This document shows, piece by piece, positions 61,526 through 64,000 of a stretch of 64,000 nt of DNA. Source of the DNA: Pontibacillus yanchengensis (lineage in GTDB: Bacteria; Bacillota; Bacilli; Bacillales; BH030062); contig NZ_WMEU01000001.1 in assembly GCF_009856295.1 (NCBI RefSeq), positions 1,178,001 to 1,242,000 of the forward strand, written 5' to 3'. The position numbers and the translations under genes are program-made. Below the pieces are notes generated by a model that made no database searches, was not told where the DNA came from, and saw only the letters and a program-made list of their open reading frames with translations. Each line of letters opens with the position of its first letter. The first letter of the stretch is position 1.

Positions 61526-62510
61526 TTATGAATCATTAAGATTTATTAGTATTTTTCCTATATTTCCTCTATCAGCCATCAGTTGAAATCCTTTATTAAC
61601 TTCCTCTAAACTTAATTTTTCACTAATTTTCACGTCTAATTCTTCAGTTGATAATAATGTCATTACAGTTTCGGCACTCTCCCTAAGTGATTCTGGATAA
61701 TCATGCTGTCTCTCACCAGGGCTATAACCTATAACCGATCTAGATGTCGAATGAAGATTTGTCGATAAAATCTGCCCCGGTTTACCAGAAGCATGGCCGT
61801 AGGTTATCAACTTCCCATAAGAAGAAAGACATTTCATACTTTTTTCCAGAACTTCACCCCCAACAGAATCAAAAACAATATCTACTCCTCTTCTTTCCGT
61901 CAAATCCATTATTTTTTCTGGAAGTCTTCTTTTCTATATAGTATAGCTTGATGGGCCCCTATATTTTTTATCAATTTATCTTTCTCTTCATTTCCAACCG
62001 TTCCGTAGATTGTTGCTTTTTGTTTTTGGAGCAATTGTAGTAACGTTAAGCCAACACCTCCAGCAGCTGCATGAACTAATACTTTATCTGACTCCTTTAC
62101 CACAGCTACCTTGTGTACTAATTCATATGCTGTAATTCCTATACTTAAAATGGCTACGGTATAGTCAAAAGAAACATTTTTAGGTACGTTATAAACAAGA
62201 TTACAATCAACACTTACATAATCCGCTAATGCTCCTCCATTTGGAAACCCAACAACTCGATCCCCTTTTGAGAATCGTTCTACGCTCTCTCCTACCTCCA
62301 CAATGGTTCCGGCACAATCAAAACCAGGAATAAAATATTCCCCTCCTAGAGAATGATAGTAACCTCTAATCGCGGAAACATCTGCAAAATTTAAACTAAC
62401 AGATCCTACATTAATCAATACTTCGTTTTTCGTTAGCTTTGGACGTTGCGCATTCCTTACGCTTACATAACGTTCATTTTCTTACTATAATCACTAATAG
62501 CAGCTCTCAT
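61526..62510 (-). pseudogene. Quinone oxidoreductase-like gene with two frameshifts
   Basis: ATG 62510 (GAGGAGAAG before it) reads MRAAISDYSKKMN and then shifts frame (62470-62485) to ERYVSVRNAQRPKLTKNEVL, SLNFADVSAIRGYYH, and the NADP-binding VLVHAAAGGVGLTLLQLLQKQKA. At 61912-61917 a run of six A residues puts in a stop (DFQKK, TAA); with one more A the frame joins IMDLTERRGVDIVFDSVGGE to the end. The sum is a full-length zinc-independent MDR/QOR of about 327 residues. Both breaks could be real or sequencing errors; the A-run is also a plausible slippage site. Confidence 0.82.
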
Positions 62511-62639
62511 ACTTCTCCTCTACTACATATTGTTCCAGTATCCAATGATTATCATGTTCTGTTTTAGATATTACAAAAAGGGCTTTATACTATAGCATTG
62601 CGTTGATTGCACTACTAAAACGACCTTTCTGCATAATAA

Positions 62640-62672
62640 GAAGTCAGCATCACGTGCTGACTTCTTTTCTTT
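62640..62672. terminator. Hairpin between the MFS gene and the QOR remnant
   Basis: GAAGTCAGCA, 4-nt loop, TGCTGACTTC; followed by TTTTCTTTC on the plus strand and TTATT on the minus strand. It most likely ends the minus-strand MFS transcript. Confidence 0.6.
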
Positions 62673-62725
62673 CTTCATCAACTTGCCTCTGTAGCAGATA
62701 GAATACATTGTAAGCTAATCCAGAC

Positions 62726-64000
62726 TTAATTCACATCTCGTGGAGTGAGTCTAAGAGATTTATCCCTAAATACAAATACCCCTAATACGATTGTAAACAT
62801 CCCCGATAAGAAAATGGTAAGTGATGGGCCTATGAATTCCCCTAATAATCCACCTAAGAATGTGCCAACCGGAAAACCAATACCTGCAATCATACCTAAT
62901 ACCCCTAACACTCTACCGCGTATTTTGTCAGGAACTAGCTGCTGCTCCAAAGTTGGCTCGACAATATTATAAGGAGCATATACTACTCCTCCGAAGAACA
63001 TAATGATATAAATGATAGTTTCGTTGGTAAACTGACTCATAATCACAGGAGCTATTCCCCATAGGCTAATTACAACTCCGAGTGAATATGAATAGTAAAC
63101 ATCCATTTTCAAACGCACCCAAATAAACGAGCCTATCAATGCGCCAACCGCAAATACTGTCCAAATCAGCCCCAACGTGCTTGGACCACCATTTACATTT
63201 TTACCTACAAAGACCGGTAGAACCGGCTCCAGTGGTGCATAGGTAACATTAAATACTAAGGTTACACTCGCAATTACAATTAGTATTCTATGTTTTTTTA
63301 AAAAGGCAAATCCCTCTTTTGTATCTTCTTTTATTTTTGCGATCTTTTCTTTCCATGAGAGAGTATAATCTTGTTGAGTCATATCTTGATGGAATATCTC
63401 ATTGGGGATAAGAAAGTATAGGAAGGATGCCAGCAAAAATAACACTACGGTAATGATCAATGTAATGGGGGCACCAAGAAAACCGGACAAAAACCCTCCT
63501 ATCGCAGGTCCTATTAAATAACCTGATTGACCCGTAATAGCTAACATTGCATTCGCACTTTCTAATTCTTCTTTCGCCACAAAAGCTGGCAATATAGTAG
63601 TACTTCCTATATCAGTAAAAGCAGATAAAAAACCATTAAGAAAAATTATGATAACGATTGATGAAAACATCAATAGATCTCCCCAATATAAAAGGGGAAT
63701 AAGCAAAAGAAACATACCTCTTAATCCATTCTCTACAACCATTAACGTTCTTCTATTAAATTGATCCAGTACAACTCCCGCAAAAACGCTAGATATCAGT
63801 GGTGATATCGTTGCTGCTGTAATTACAAACCCAATCGCAGAAGCTGAATTAGTCAGTTGATATACAAACCACGCAATTGCAATCCACGAAATCTTTTTAG
63901 CTAGTTCTAGCACTAACCTAGCTATAAGAAAAAAGGTGATGTTTCTCTTAGCTAATACATGCAGCATATGAAAAGAACTCCTCAAAAACTGGTAAATCAT
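62726..64000 (-). CDS. MFS transporter (may extend past the window edge)
   Basis: 424 residues with about 11-12 membrane helices. FFLIARLVLELAKKISWIAIAWFVYQLTNSASAIGFV, VVENGLRGMFLLLI and LVPDKIRGRVLGVLGMIAGIGFPVGTFLGGLL are typical of the MFS_3/transmembrane-effector or macrolide-efflux group. The ATG reading begins exactly at the right edge, so a longer N-terminus outside cannot be excluded. An inner Met at residue 12 is another option. Substrate unknown. It lies just upstream of the QOR remnant, with a hairpin between. Confidence 0.82.
   Translation of the reverse strand: MIYQFLRSSFHMLHVLAKRNITFFLIARLVLELAKKISWIAIAWFVYQLTNSASAIGFVITAATISPLISSVFAGVVLDQFNRRTLMVVENGLRGMFLLLIPLLYWGDLLMFSSIVIIIFLNGFLSAFTDIGSTTILPAFVAKEELESANAMLAITGQSGYLIGPAIGGFLSGFLGAPITLIITVVLFLLASFLYFLIPNEIFHQDMTQQDYTLSWKEKIAKIKEDTKEGFAFLKKHRILIVIASVTLVFNVTYAPLEPVLPVFVGKNVNGGPSTLGLIWTVFAVGALIGSFIWVRLKMDVYYSYSLGVVISLWGIAPVIMSQFTNETIIYIIMFFGGVVYAPYNIVEPTLEQQLVPDKIRGRVLGVLGMIAGIGFPVGTFLGGLLGEFIGPSLTIFLSGMFTIVLGVFVFRDKSLRLTPRDVN

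Overview
The window looks like a chromosomal segment of an aerobic, endospore-forming member of the Bacillaceae. Its AT-leaning composition and acid-rich exported proteins would suit a halotolerant genus such as Pontibacillus, Halobacillus or Virgibacillus, but that placement is inference. The spore-former call rests on a complete gerPABCDEF operon behind a SigK-type promoter, an sspL small acid-soluble spore protein, and neighbourhoods (addB-addA-yisB-gerP, yhjD-yhjE-sip, yisL-asnO) that match my memory of Bacillus subtilis.

Layout. 1-12.8 kb is mixed housekeeping: a BsuPI-type lipoprotein, a YitT protein, DegV, CoA-disulfide reductase with a rhodanese domain, sspL, a secreted beta-propeller protein, a DUF4349 lipoprotein, an SDR and an old-yellow-enzyme homologue. 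12.9-14.9 kb is argS behind a T-box leader. 14.9-28.1 kb is a maltodextrin locus. Seven genes on the minus strand (mdxE, mdxF, mdxG, a membrane-anchored amylase, a GH31 alpha-glucosidase, a LacI-type regulator, a GH65 phosphorylase) face a neopullulanase-type enzyme across a control region with three LacI/CcpA-like operators. 28-41.5 kb holds a MATE pump, two oxidoreductases, asnO behind a Fur-box-like promoter, yisL, rocD, and an apparent MarR regulon (MarR, azoreductase, pirin) sharing an operator motif. 41.5-42.1 kb has a c-di-GMP-I riboswitch with no normal gene behind it. 42.2-45.1 kb is a coupled GDYxxLxY/DUF2157/DUF418 membrane set. 45.2-55.1 kb is gerP, a broken yisB, addA and addB. 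55-64 kb contains an MFS transporter, signal peptidase, yhjE, yhjD and yolD, then an eroded stretch with remnants of a GGDEF diguanylate cyclase, a GNAT acetyltransferase and a quinone oxidoreductase, ending in a second MFS transporter.

How it fits together. The maltodextrin genes form a transport and breakdown route: extracellular amylase, ABC uptake, then intracellular neopullulanase, alpha-glucosidase and phosphorolysis. gerP and sspL serve the spore. AddAB, yolD and possibly yhjD belong to DNA repair or the SOS response. Most unusual are the orphan c-di-GMP riboswitch, several families of intergenic repeats (the largest about 500 bp with nested inverted repeats), the Fur-box-like site at asnO, and a candidate C-rich small RNA. 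No tRNA, rRNA, CRISPR array, transposase or prophage module was seen.
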